Source: UBA4742 sp037138595 (lineage in GTDB: Bacteria > Actinomycetota > Acidimicrobiia > Acidimicrobiales > Acidimicrobilacustridaceae). From it: 23,137 nt of DNA. Below the pieces are notes generated by a model, which saw only the letters and a program-made list of their open reading frames with translations, was not told the origin of the DNA and did no database searches. Positions 1-7,432 of the stretch are shown here, piece after piece. Position numbers and translations under genes: made by a program. The DNA lies in contig JBAXIB010000030.1 of assembly GCA_037138595.1 (NCBI GenBank), positions 1 to 23,137 on the forward strand. Direction: 5' to 3'. Within the stretch, counting starts at the first letter, position 1; each line of letters begins with the position of its first letter.

Positions 1-1345
1 AGCAACTTCCGTCACCAGGATCGAACAGGTCGAGCAGCATTACCTTTCCCTTTTCGGCAATGTCGATATTGGCAAAATAAAAACGCGAGATCACCGTTCC
101 ACCAGAACTGGCATTGGCGTTCGGTGACCAAATCGACATGTCCCGGATCGCGTACACCGTTGGTTTAGACGATGAGGTCGACGTCGTTCTGATCGAATAC
201 GCGTTGTAGCCACCACCCGAATCGGCGGGCGTGCCAAAACCACTTGTTCGAACCACGAGCGGGAACACCCCTGACCGAACGGCCACAAAGGTACAAAGCT
301 TGACCCAACGATTTTTGTAGGTGGTGACGGCGTCGGTTGAGTTCACCATCAACCGACCGGCGGTTTTGCCGGTCGGGTATCCAGAACCGGTGCACGACGT
401 CGTGCGGGCCGAGCCGTCAGTTAGGGCAAGCGTCGGGTCGATCGAGGTGGTGAAATTTGAGTTATCCGAGTCAAACATTTCAAACTGCGTGCGAAATGTC
501 GTGTCGGTTAGGTCATAACCACTTGTTCCCTTGGACGACACCGAGTCGCCCGTCGCGTTGCCGCCTTGCGTCGTGTCTCCCGACGCAATCGCATCATAAA
601 TTTCCACGGTAATTGTCGCCCCGATAGAAGCCGCGGGCACGTCAATTCCATAGGTATAACCCGATGTTCGATAGGTCGAATTGATGTTTGCGCCTTCGCA
701 GGCGAGATGCGCGGCACTATCGGCCGGGCACTTGGTTGCAAAAGGATCGCCACTTTGGTGAGGGGTATAGGGCCCCTGGATGGCTGACCAGAACTGAGGT
801 AACGACGACGGTGCCGGACAACCGGTGACCGTCGCAGCGGGGTCGGTACATGCCGGACTAGCGCCGTACCCGCTGAGTTGATTTCCGAAGGTTGCCAGTG
901 GACTTCCCATCGGGATTGGACGATTGAACTGACCCGTCGCCCGCCGAGTCAGCTTCTCCGACGGAATCACGATCTTTGAAAAATATTGTTTGGCCGATTC
1001 AGAGATCTCGATCTTCATCGTGTTGATGATGGTGTCGAACGTGTACGTATGCGTTAACGATCCATACCCGTTATCGGTCAGTACTTTGTCAGCAACTGCA
1101 ATTGCCGTGTCGGTCGCTGGCATCCAGACGACTCCAGCGAGCACTGCAGCATCGGCGGCGCGCTGGAGTCGAGAACCTTGCGCATACCAGGCACCGACAT
1201 CAACGGCGAACGCGGTGAAGATCATGAGCGGAACCAACAACAGACCGGTCATGGCCAATACATAGCCGTCGTCTTTCTGAAGCTGACGCAGGAACGGAAA
1301 CCTCGATGAACGGGTTACATTCGGTTGTTTCGGGGAACGGTTCAT
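1..1345 (-). CDS. TadG-like Flp pilus assembly protein (partial, 3' end outside window)
   Basis: The minus frame is open from an ATG at 1345 to the window edge (448 codons, no stop), so the C-terminus is missing. Residues 1-25 are basic and polar. A hydrophobic segment at about 27-50 follows, and then the typical TadE/TadG N-terminal pattern AVDVGAWYAQGSRLQRAADA. The rest is Thr/Ser/Gly-rich and looks extracytoplasmic, with scattered cysteines. In this family (PF13400-type) one N-terminal helix anchors a large outer domain that acts in Tad/Flp pilus assembly or secretion. The start overlaps the stop of the upstream tadE-like gene as ATGA, so translation is probably coupled. It is the third gene of the tad cluster. 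The family call is solid from the N-terminus; the exact role of the long outer part is not visible. Confidence 0.8.
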   Translation of the reverse strand, partial: MNRSPKQPNVTRSSRFPFLRQLQKDDGYVLAMTGLLLVPLMIFTAFAVDVGAWYAQGSRLQRAADAAVLAGVVWMPATDTAIAVADKVLTDNGYGSLTHTYTFDTIINTMKIEISESAKQYFSKIVIPSEKLTRRATGQFNRPIPMGSPLATFGNQLSGYGASPACTDPAATVTGCPAPSSLPQFWSAIQGPYTPHQSGDPFATKCPADSAAHLACEGANINSTYRTSGYTYGIDVPAASIGATITVEIYDAIASGDTTQGGNATGDSVSSKGTSGYDLTDTTFRTQFEMFDSDNSNFTTSIDPTLALTDGSARTTSCTGSGYPTGKTAGRLMVNSTDAVTTYKNRWVKLCTFVAVRSGVFPLVVRTSGFGTPADSGGGYNAYSIRTTSTSSSKPTVYAIRDMSIWSPNANASSGGTVISRFYFANIDIAEKGKVMLLDLFDPGDGSC

Positions 1346-1983
1346 ATGTTTGGCTCGATTCGATTCACAGCCCGGTCAGTCAGTGTCATGGTCTTGCCAG
1401 GAAGCAGCCCGGTAATCCCGGTATAGGTGATCACGGCGTACACACCCACATAGTCAGGTTGCGAAGTCAGTCCCGCGTCGCGAATCAATGGGCACCAGTT
1501 TTTATCCCAACCTGGTGTACCAACACCCAATGCGGTGCAGTTGAAGTTACCGGTAGCCAAGTTGGCTGGGGTCAGATCGGCTGCTGAGTACACGCTGCAA
1601 TTGACCCCGCCGGCGTTCACTCCGTGAGGAGCTGAGCCAGTAATGGATGCGGTCAAACAAGCCGCCGGTGGAGCCCCGCCAGAAACGGTGCTGTTGTAGA
1701 TAATCACCTTTGTCACAGTCGCGTTCTTCAACTTGGCCGTCGTCGCCATGAAATTTTGCAGGGTAAATAGATCGGCGGTCGAAGTATTTTTCGACTGGGC
1801 AGCAGTGCGTCCCGCGGACTGGACGCTGTTTGCCAACACGTTGCTATTGCGCAAAATGAATCCATACTCAAAAATCCCCAAGCTCAACAGCACCAACAAC
1901 GGCATCACGAGCGCGAGTTCAGTCAGAATCGCACCGCTATCGCCTCGAAAACGACTAGCTGGATCAATGACAACGGTGGTCAT
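1342..1983 (-). CDS. TadE-like pseudopilin (second copy)
   Basis: This 213-residue protein has a short basic N-terminus (SRFRGDSGAILTELALVMPL) followed by a hydrophobic helix at about residues 19-46. That is the TadE pattern: a prepilin-like helix with a Glu near the start of the hydrophobic stretch. The C-terminal domain is predicted to be outside the membrane. It carries four cysteines, two of them in the contexts PAACLT and NWCPLI, and ends in TLTDRAVNRIEP. It is a clear paralog of its upstream neighbour: the cysteine arrangement and the C-terminal YVGVY...ITGL...EP block match. Both ends overlap their neighbours by ATGA (1983/1980 and 1345/1342). TadE proteins are minor pseudopilins of Tad pili. 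The Cys domain is not part of the core family definition I know. Confidence 0.8.
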   Translation of the reverse strand: MTTVVIDPASRFRGDSGAILTELALVMPLLVLLSLGIFEYGFILRNSNVLANSVQSAGRTAAQSKNTSTADLFTLQNFMATTAKLKNATVTKVIIYNSTVSGGAPPAACLTASITGSAPHGVNAGGVNCSVYSAADLTPANLATGNFNCTALGVGTPGWDKNWCPLIRDAGLTSQPDYVGVYAVITYTGITGLLPGKTMTLTDRAVNRIEPNI

Positions 1984-2651
1984 GCTTTTTGCGGTTCGAG
2001 TTGGGTAATGGACGTATCGGAAAGGGTCAAACTATTGCCGAATAGCCCGGTGATCCAGGGGTGGGTTGCTTCGACGTAAATTCCAACATAGGACGGTGGA
2101 CCACCGGTGGCGACACTGAGATTGACCTTTCGGTCGGTTGAACACCAAAAGGCGATTGGGTTCGAACCCTGGCTCGCCGGATGAGTCGCATCAATCGGAC
2201 AAAGCCACGTCGACGGCGTGGTCGCCAATGCGATATCTGAGGGCAAAAAGACGTTGCACTCGCTTCCGACTGTGGCATACCCCGTGACCGAAGTCTTGCA
2301 AATTGCGGGCACTACCGAACTGGCTCCAGTCGCCTTGAATATGACGATTCGATTGATCTGACTTTGCGGCATCGCACTGGTTGCCTTCTTAATCGCTTGC
2401 ACGATCGTCCAATCAGCAGTTGCGCCGTTGGCCTGGATCGCGGTCATTCGAGCACCCTGGGACACGGCATTCGAGACGGTGAGATAGTCGCGGAAGGCGC
2501 CACCAAACTCCACGACGCCGAAAATCAACACCATGAAAAGAGGAGTCACCATCGCCGCCTCGACCAAGACTGCCCCAGAATCGCCGCGCAAACGACTCCC
2601 GCTCACGCCGGTGCAATTCAGCTGACTGGATCGCTGATGGGTACTGCTCAT
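1980..2651 (-). CDS. TadE-like pseudopilin (first copy)
   Basis: The start is set at the ATG at 2651, because GGAG lies about 6 nt upstream and the TadE signature (RLRGDSGAVLVEAAMVTPLF) then falls about 22 residues in. The frame is open further upstream, but that would add about 40 residues with no TadE character. The protein has 223 residues: basic N-terminus, one hydrophobic helix, then a soluble domain with four main cysteines (CKTS, SECNVF, WLCPI, FWCST) and a C-terminal block SYVGIY...WITGLFGNS...EP. This matches the next gene, so the pair probably arose by tandem duplication. It heads the visible tad cluster and is transcribed away from the HD-domain gene. The likely role is as a minor pseudopilin in Tad/Flp pilus or secretion machinery. 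Confidence 0.8.
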   Translation of the reverse strand: MSSTHQRSSQLNCTGVSGSRLRGDSGAVLVEAAMVTPLFMVLIFGVVEFGGAFRDYLTVSNAVSQGARMTAIQANGATADWTIVQAIKKATSAMPQSQINRIVIFKATGASSVVPAICKTSVTGYATVGSECNVFLPSDIALATTPSTWLCPIDATHPASQGSNPIAFWCSTDRKVNLSVATGGPPSYVGIYVEATHPWITGLFGNSLTLSDTSITQLEPQKA

Positions 2652-2853
2652 TTTTGGCTCCGCACAGACGGTCTGATCTCGTAGTTCGACAGGTTTTGAC
2701 CAGAACTTGAGTGTTTGGCAGACATTTGCAAGCGATTCCTCAGAAACCGAGCATTTGTGGTCCTTGGCCCACACCATGAGTAAACCACGAGCGTTGCGAG
2801 ATTATCGGTCGCTGCCAGCCATGGCTGTCATACCCCCTCCTTACCATGACACC
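2652..2853. other. Divergent intergenic region, tadE / HD-domain gene
   Basis: This 202-bp gap lies between two divergent genes and must carry their promoters. On the plus strand a TACCAT box at 2843-2848 lies 6 nt before the chosen ATG at 2854, which could be the -10 of a leaderless transcript. I see no convincing -35. The HD-gene frame is open back to about 2707, with alternative ATGs at 2776 and 2821, so the gap may be shorter. Confidence 0.35.
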
Positions 2854-4032
2854 ATGAACGTTCGCGTTGAATCACCGCTGCCGACGGCAAAATCGGCCGA
2901 ATCGCACCTCGAACCCACCGATCGAGCCGCTCGCTGGGCCGCCACCATGTCTGGCCACGATGACGACACGATCCAACGGGCACACATCGATCCAGTTGTT
3001 CTCACCCCTGCCAGTCCACTGCCGGCTGTTACGCGAATCGCCCGAGAATCAGCTGAGGCGTCCCTGCTCGCGCTTGGAGCGACGTCGGCATTCGGGGCAG
3101 GCAACCGAACCATTCCCGAAGCCCCCGACCCAATTCGTACCTGTTTCGAACGCGATCGCGACCGAATACTGCATGCCGCCGCCTTTCGCCGCCTCGCCGG
3201 CAAGACGCAGGTGTTCATTTTTCCGGCCGACCATCAGCGAACACGCCTTACCCACGCGCTTGAAGTCGCTCAAGTAGCGACCGCGATGGCTGATGCCCTC
3301 GGGTTAAATCGGCCCCTAACTGAAGCCATCGCGCTCGGGCACGATTGCGGTCATGGCCCTGGCGGGCATGCAAGTGAAGATGCGTTTGCGCCCTATATCC
3401 CGGGCGGATATGACCACGCGGTTTGGGGCGCCGATGTGATACTTAATCCCCTCAATTTGTGCCACGAAACCCTTGACGGAATCCGAAACCACTCATGGTC
3501 GCGACCAACCCCAGCGACACCCGAAGGTGAAGTCGTCGCGTGGGCCGATCGCATTGCTTATGTTTGCCACGATTTCGAAGACGCCGTCTCGACCGGAATC
3601 GTCAATGCCAACGAGCTTCCCGAAGCGGTTCAACGGCTCTGCGGCGTTCAGCGAAGTAGCCAAATAGCAGGTTTCATCAATGGCGTGATCGAAGCGAGTA
3701 CCCGCTCGGGCACCATTGCTATGACATCCGGGCAAGCCCGAGGCCTAGCTGCCTTTCGGGCCTTCAACTATGAACACATTTACCTTCGGCCTGCTTCAGT
3801 CGCCCAAGCCAATGCGGTTATTCGCATGCTCCAAGCTTTGGTTGAGCACTTCGCTCAACAACCCGGCCTGATTCCTGATCCATCCGACGATGTTGCCGGA
3901 TCAGCCCTCGCATTACATGCATCCGTTGCCTATGTCGCAGGAATGACCGATCGGTTTGCATGCCAACAAGCGTTGACCCAATTGCGATGGACTACCAACG
4001 ATTTACCACGCGGGGTCGACGTCACGCTTTGA
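2854..4032 (+). CDS. dGTPase-like HD-domain triphosphohydrolase
   Basis: This is an HD-superfamily phosphohydrolase of the deoxyguanosinetriphosphate triphosphohydrolase type, which hydrolyses dNTPs to deoxynucleoside and triphosphate. With the start at 2854 it has 392 residues. The conserved entry motif IRTCFERDRDRILH...FRRLAGKTQVF is present. The metal-binding HD set is complete: H134 in RLTHALEVAQ, H163-D164 in ALGHDCGHGPGGHASE, and D232 in AWADRIAYVCHDFEDA. The C-terminal AGMTDRFA block typical of the family is also there. The usual GHxPFGHAGE reads GHGPGGHASE, a small deviation next to the catalytic HD. Homology begins near ARESAEASLL, so residues 1-60 or so are an extra N-terminal stretch and the start is uncertain (2776, 2821 and 2947 also possible). 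No Shine-Dalgarno precedes any of them. The true substrate is not certain. It converges with rpmA. Confidence 0.82.
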   Translation: MNVRVESPLPTAKSAESHLEPTDRAARWAATMSGHDDDTIQRAHIDPVVLTPASPLPAVTRIARESAEASLLALGATSAFGAGNRTIPEAPDPIRTCFERDRDRILHAAAFRRLAGKTQVFIFPADHQRTRLTHALEVAQVATAMADALGLNRPLTEAIALGHDCGHGPGGHASEDAFAPYIPGGYDHAVWGADVILNPLNLCHETLDGIRNHSWSRPTPATPEGEVVAWADRIAYVCHDFEDAVSTGIVNANELPEAVQRLCGVQRSSQIAGFINGVIEASTRSGTIAMTSGQARGLAAFRAFNYEHIYLRPASVAQANAVIRMLQALVEHFAQQPGLIPDPSDDVAGSALALHASVAYVAGMTDRFACQQALTQLRWTTNDLPRGVDVTL

Positions 4033-4106
4033 CCCGTTCAGCTGGTTGCGAACTGCGGCATCAGGCACACGCTTGGGTTTGCTCAAACTGCACGGTCAGA
4101 AATAGG

Positions 4107-4134
4107 TAAGCGGGAATGACTAAGCGGGAACGAC
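4107..4134 (-). repeat. 14-bp tandem repeat across the rpmA stop codon
   Basis: TAAGCGGGAATGAC (4107-4120) is followed directly by TAAGCGGGAACGAC (4121-4134), with one mismatch. On the minus strand the second copy encodes the last four codons of rpmA plus part of the stop, and the first copy lies just beyond the stop. It looks like a short tandem duplication of the gene's 3' end. Confidence 0.85.
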
Positions 4135-4371
4135 GTCAACCAGTTTGCGGTTCTTGCGCTCGCCAAACTTCACTGTGCCCTCAACAAGTGCGAACAACGT
4201 GTCATCGCCACCCTTGCCAACGTTCTCGCCCGGATGGATGCGGGTGCCACGCTGGCGCACGATGATCGTGCCGGCCTGCACCTGATGTCCGTCGTAGGTC
4301 TTTACTCCAAGGCGCTTGCTCTGTGAGTCGCGGCCGTTACGAGTTGAACCGCCACCTTTGGTCTTGGACAT
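4120..4371 (-). CDS. rpmA: 50S ribosomal protein L27
   Basis: This 83-residue protein has the L27 hallmark N-terminus KGGGSTRNGRDSQSKRLGVK followed by AGTIIVRQRGTRIHPG and GKGGDDTLFALVEG. L27 sits at the peptidyl-transferase centre of the large subunit, where its flexible N-terminal tail contacts tRNA. The start ATG lies 2 nt after the rplU stop, and AGAAGG in the end of rplU serves as its ribosome-binding site. The tail begins directly with MSKTKGGG, so there is no cleavable Firmicutes-type extension. The C-terminus ends KLVDVVPA, followed by a partial duplicate of the same sequence past the stop. It is the last gene of the minus-strand block; no clear intrinsic terminator follows in 4033-4119. 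Confidence 0.97.
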   Translation of the reverse strand: MSKTKGGGSTRNGRDSQSKRLGVKTYDGHQVQAGTIIVRQRGTRIHPGENVGKGGDDTLFALVEGTVKFGERKNRKLVDVVPA

Positions 4372-4373
4372 GG

Positions 4374-4676
4374 CTAGCCCTTCTTAATGCTGGTGATCTC
4401 GATGGTGGCATACGACTGGCGATGGCCCCATCGGCGACGGTTATTGGACTTGTTTTTGTAGGTAAAGCCGTTGATCTTGGGGCCCTTGGTCTCGCCGACC
4501 ACCCGGGCCGCCACTGACGAGCCCGAAAGCTGGTCAGGGGTGGCGAGCACTGTTGCGCCGTCGACCACAAGGATCGGCTTCAGCTCAAGTTCTTCACCGT
4601 CAAGGCGCTCAACGTCAAGACGCTGGCCTTCCTCAACCCGATACTGCTTACCACCGGTCTTAATTACGGCATACAT
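4374..4676 (-). CDS. rplU: 50S ribosomal protein L21
   Basis: This 100-residue protein starts MYAVIKTGGKQYRVEEGQ and contains GPKINGFTYKNKSNNRRR and GHRQSYATIEI, all standard for L21. L21 binds 23S rRNA in the large subunit. It pairs with rpmA, as in nearly all bacteria (2-nt spacing). A 113-bp gap separates it from rne, and a promoter-like pair lies just before the ATG, so rplU-rpmA may have their own promoter in addition to read-through from rne. I see no good Shine-Dalgarno, which fits a very short or absent leader. Confidence 0.97.
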   Translation of the reverse strand: MYAVIKTGGKQYRVEEGQRLDVERLDGEELELKPILVVDGATVLATPDQLSGSSVAARVVGETKGPKINGFTYKNKSNNRRRWGHRQSYATIEITSIKKG

Positions 4677-4685
4677 AGTGAGATG

Positions 4686-4715
4686 AATCTACCGGACCAC
4701 AGCGCGCACAGCCAA
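4686..4715 (-). promoter_or_regulatory. Candidate rplU-rpmA promoter
   Basis: On the minus strand TTGGCT (4715-4710) and TAGATT (4691-4686) are separated by 18 nt; each hexamer matches the sigma-70/SigA consensus at 4 of 6 positions. The -10 box ends 9 nt before the rplU ATG, so transcription would begin within about 2-3 nt of the start codon. The call rests on sequence only. Confidence 0.45.
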
Positions 4716-4789
4716 CCCACTAACCGATGGCAGCCCTTCTCGCCAAGATTTCGCCTGTTGAGTGGGGCCACCGCTGCCCATATCGGCCG

Positions 4790-6661
4790 CTAGGTGAACA
4801 GTTCGGCATCAAGTTGCAGGCCCCGGCCCTCGCACTCCGGACAGAGGGTGGAGAACGATTCGAGCAACCCTTCACCAATACGTTTCCGGGTCATCTCCAC
4901 CAGTCCGAGATCTGAGATATCAAATACTTGTGTGCGAGTTTTGTCCCGAGCTAGCGCATCTCGGAAAGTCCCAATGACCTTGTCCCGGTTTTTTCGGATT
5001 TCCATATCGATGAAGTCGATCACAATGATGCCGCCGATATCGCGCAGTCGAAGTTGCTTAGAGATTTCTGTCGCCGCTTCGAGGTTGTTTCGAAACACCG
5101 TCTCTTCGAGATTCGACGTTCCGACGTTTTTCCCGGTGTTGACGTCGATAACTGTCAATGCTTCGGTGTGCTCAATAATCAGCGAGCCACCCGACGGTAG
5201 CCACACTTTGCGGTCCAACGCCTTGTGAAGTTGCTCATGGACATGGTGATGTTCGAAGAGCGGAAGCTTCTCGACTGCTGGGTCGAAAAATTGAACACGA
5301 TCGGCAAGCGACGGCGAGATGCTCGCTACATAACCGCGAACCTCCTCGTACAGTTCGCGGTCATCGATAATCACCCCTCGGTATTCGTCGTTGAATTCCT
5401 CGCGGATCACCCGCACTGCCATATCTGGTTCCCGATACAGCAGCGCCGGACCATTAGTCTTTTTCGCTAACGCCTCGATTTGTTCCCACTGCTGTTGCAA
5501 ACGAGCCACGTCGCGTTCGATTTCTTCAGCACTCACGCCTTCAGCGGCGGTTCGCACGATGATGCCGTGACCCTTGGGACGAACCCGATCGAGAATGGAA
5601 CGAAGCCGCTTGCGTTCATCATCTGCCAGTCGCTTAGAGATGCCGTAGGTCGTGCTGTTGGGCATCAGCACTACGAATCGACCTGGCAATGACACCTCTT
5701 GGGTCAGTCGCGCTCCCTTGTGGGCGATCGGGTTCTTCGTCGCTTGGCAAAGAATCATCTGCTTGGGTTTGAGCAACTGCTCAATGCGAAGGTTGCTGCC
5801 CTTTTCTTCGATGTCCTCCGCGTCGTATTGCACATCACCCCGATAGAGCACAGCATTTTTGGGCGTAGCAATGTCGACGAACGCAGCCTCCATGCCCGGC
5901 AGTACATTTTGTACGCGTCCGAGATAGATATTGCCGTGAATGTGTGAGACGTCATCGGCCGGACGAGATACATAATGTTCGATCAAACTTCGGCCTTCGA
6001 GCACCGCAATTTGGGTAGCTGTTGGCCGCACCGACACCGTCATCAAATAGCGACCAACTGGCCGACCATTGCGTTCGCGGCCACGTCGTGGACCAGTCCC
6101 GTCATCGCCTTCTAGCGGTTCACCGCCCATGATCGCCTCGACCGGTTTCGGGTTTGGTCGATTGCCTCCACGACCTCCGCGACTTCCACCGCCATCACTT
6201 TTGGGGCCCTGGGATCCGCCGCTACGGCCCGAACCTTTATGTGTCGTCGATCCGCTTCCTTCGCTTTTGGCGTCGCCTGCTTTCGGCGCTCGATTTCCGC
6301 CGCTCGCGGACGGAGAGCCGCCAGTCGCAGTTTTCGCCCCGCCGCCACCTGATCCGCGCCCACGGCCGCCACGACGGCGCTTGCCTGGTGACTTGGTAGC
6401 GCCACCAACGGCGGACTCAGGCGAGTCGGCCGCCGGACCCACATCGGCTTTCGGGTGCTCGTCCACTGGCGCGGGTCGACTATCGCCGATCCGAGGACGC
6501 CGAACTAAGGCCTTTTCAGCGGCTTCAGCCGACATCGGTCGGCCTTCGAATGATCGTTCAGGTAGTTCTTCAGGGTTTCGGTCCGATGATGAATCGCTCA
6601 TATCGGTATGCGCATCGTTCGATGGCACATGCTCGGCGTCGTTCTTTTCCGATTCGGTCAT
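4790..6661 (-). CDS. rne: Ribonuclease E/G family endoribonuclease
   Basis: This 623-residue single-strand-specific endoribonuclease acts in mRNA decay and rRNA/tRNA processing. Residues 1-205 are disordered, rich in Gly, Arg, Ser and Lys, as in other actinobacterial RNase E proteins. The S1 RNA-binding domain follows at about 235-310 (GNIYLGRVQNVLPGMEAAFVD), then the RNase-H-like/5'-sensor region and the DNase-I-like catalytic part. The metal ligands D506 (VIDVNTG) and D549 (IVIDFIDM) are present. The zinc-link cysteines C607 and C610 (CPECEGRG) are also present, so tetramer formation is possible. The protein ends about 15 residues later, so there is no C-terminal degradosome scaffold; the N-terminal extension probably plays that role. 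The ATG at 6661 has AGAAGGGA upstream. It sits 15 nt after the TIGR03936-type gene. Confidence 0.95.
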   Translation of the reverse strand: MTESEKNDAEHVPSNDAHTDMSDSSSDRNPEELPERSFEGRPMSAEAAEKALVRRPRIGDSRPAPVDEHPKADVGPAADSPESAVGGATKSPGKRRRGGRGRGSGGGGAKTATGGSPSASGGNRAPKAGDAKSEGSGSTTHKGSGRSGGSQGPKSDGGGSRGGRGGNRPNPKPVEAIMGGEPLEGDDGTGPRRGRERNGRPVGRYLMTVSVRPTATQIAVLEGRSLIEHYVSRPADDVSHIHGNIYLGRVQNVLPGMEAAFVDIATPKNAVLYRGDVQYDAEDIEEKGSNLRIEQLLKPKQMILCQATKNPIAHKGARLTQEVSLPGRFVVLMPNSTTYGISKRLADDERKRLRSILDRVRPKGHGIIVRTAAEGVSAEEIERDVARLQQQWEQIEALAKKTNGPALLYREPDMAVRVIREEFNDEYRGVIIDDRELYEEVRGYVASISPSLADRVQFFDPAVEKLPLFEHHHVHEQLHKALDRKVWLPSGGSLIIEHTEALTVIDVNTGKNVGTSNLEETVFRNNLEAATEISKQLRLRDIGGIIVIDFIDMEIRKNRDKVIGTFRDALARDKTRTQVFDISDLGLVEMTRKRIGEGLLESFSTLCPECEGRGLQLDAELFT

Positions 6662-6676
6662 TGCGATAGTCCCTTC

Positions 6677-7432
6677 TCATGACGCACGAGTCGTACTGTG
6701 CGTCGCCGACAGCGCAGCGGCAGGCAACGGTTCGTGCCGGGCGCCATCGAGCGTGATCCATTGGTGGGTTCGACAAACGCGTCCTTCGACCGCTGGCGGC
6801 TCGAGAGCACCCAACAGTTCTGACGGACGTAGTCCACGCGGCTTCGTCGCAAGCTCAGCTTCGAGCAAGGTTCCCGCGGGGGTGATGATGGAATCGCCTG
6901 ACGGATTGGTTACCGCCGCGACAGGGCCAAGTACAGCTAATTGGAGCACGCAGGGGCGAATGTCATCAGTGACCTCGTTTCCCTTGCGGTTTCTTGTAAT
7001 AAAAACTTCTTCTGCGGCGAGTAGGCCTTCGACGGCGCTCGACGCGTCAGCTAATTCGAGGCCGATGGCCTCGAGGGTCCATGAACAACTGGTCACTGCT
7101 TCTTGCAATGACATGTCACTAGTTTCGATCACCGCAACTGACTCAACGGCGATGCCGTCAGGCAGCAATGGCGTAAGGGTGCTAGGAAGCTTTTGGAGGT
7201 CGAGCGATTGGGCTTCGGGATCACGAAAGTCGACGTCGATATATTCGCCCCATGATTCATGGGCGGTACTCAAGGCCAACCCGAAGTGCATTTTCGGCCG
7301 GGGTGAAAAGCCTTCAGTCAACGCAACTGGCAGTTCGCCACGACGCAACGCTCGTTCCCACATGCGAGCTACATCACGATGACTCGTGAATCGCACCTTG
7401 CCTTTCTTTGAAAACCGGAAACGAATCCTCAT
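6677..7432 (-). CDS. TIGR03936-type (DUF2344) radical-SAM-linked protein
   Basis: This 251-residue protein begins MRIRFRFSKKGKVRFTSHRD and contains ALTEGFSPRPKMHFGLALS, the hallmark of the DUF2344/TIGR03936 family. The family is found next to, or fused to, TIGR03960-type radical SAM proteins, usually near rne/rng and rplU. Its biochemical role is not established to my knowledge. The start overlaps the stop of the radical SAM gene as ATGA (7432/7429), which indicates coupled synthesis and probably a complex. The last 30 or so residues are low-complexity (Ala/Thr/Ser). I see no cysteine cluster, so this is likely the non-catalytic partner or a substrate-binding subunit. Confidence 0.88.
   Translation of the reverse strand: MRIRFRFSKKGKVRFTSHRDVARMWERALRRGELPVALTEGFSPRPKMHFGLALSTAHESWGEYIDVDFRDPEAQSLDLQKLPSTLTPLLPDGIAVESVAVIETSDMSLQEAVTSCSWTLEAIGLELADASSAVEGLLAAEEVFITRNRKGNEVTDDIRPCVLQLAVLGPVAAVTNPSGDSIITPAGTLLEAELATKPRGLRPSELLGALEPPAVEGRVCRTHQWITLDGARHEPLPAAALSATHSTTRAS

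Noticed and set aside
4033..4106. Possible terminator between the convergent HD gene and rpmA
   Set aside because: The only inverted repeat (GTTT-GCTC-AAAC, 4077-4088) has a 4-bp AT-rich stem and no T-run on either strand.
6069..7382. A 437-codon plus-strand open frame opposite rne and the TIGR03936-type gene
   Set aside because: It is antisense to two well-supported genes. Its product is Ser/Pro/Arg-rich with no domain, the usual shadow of a Gly/Arg-rich coding strand.
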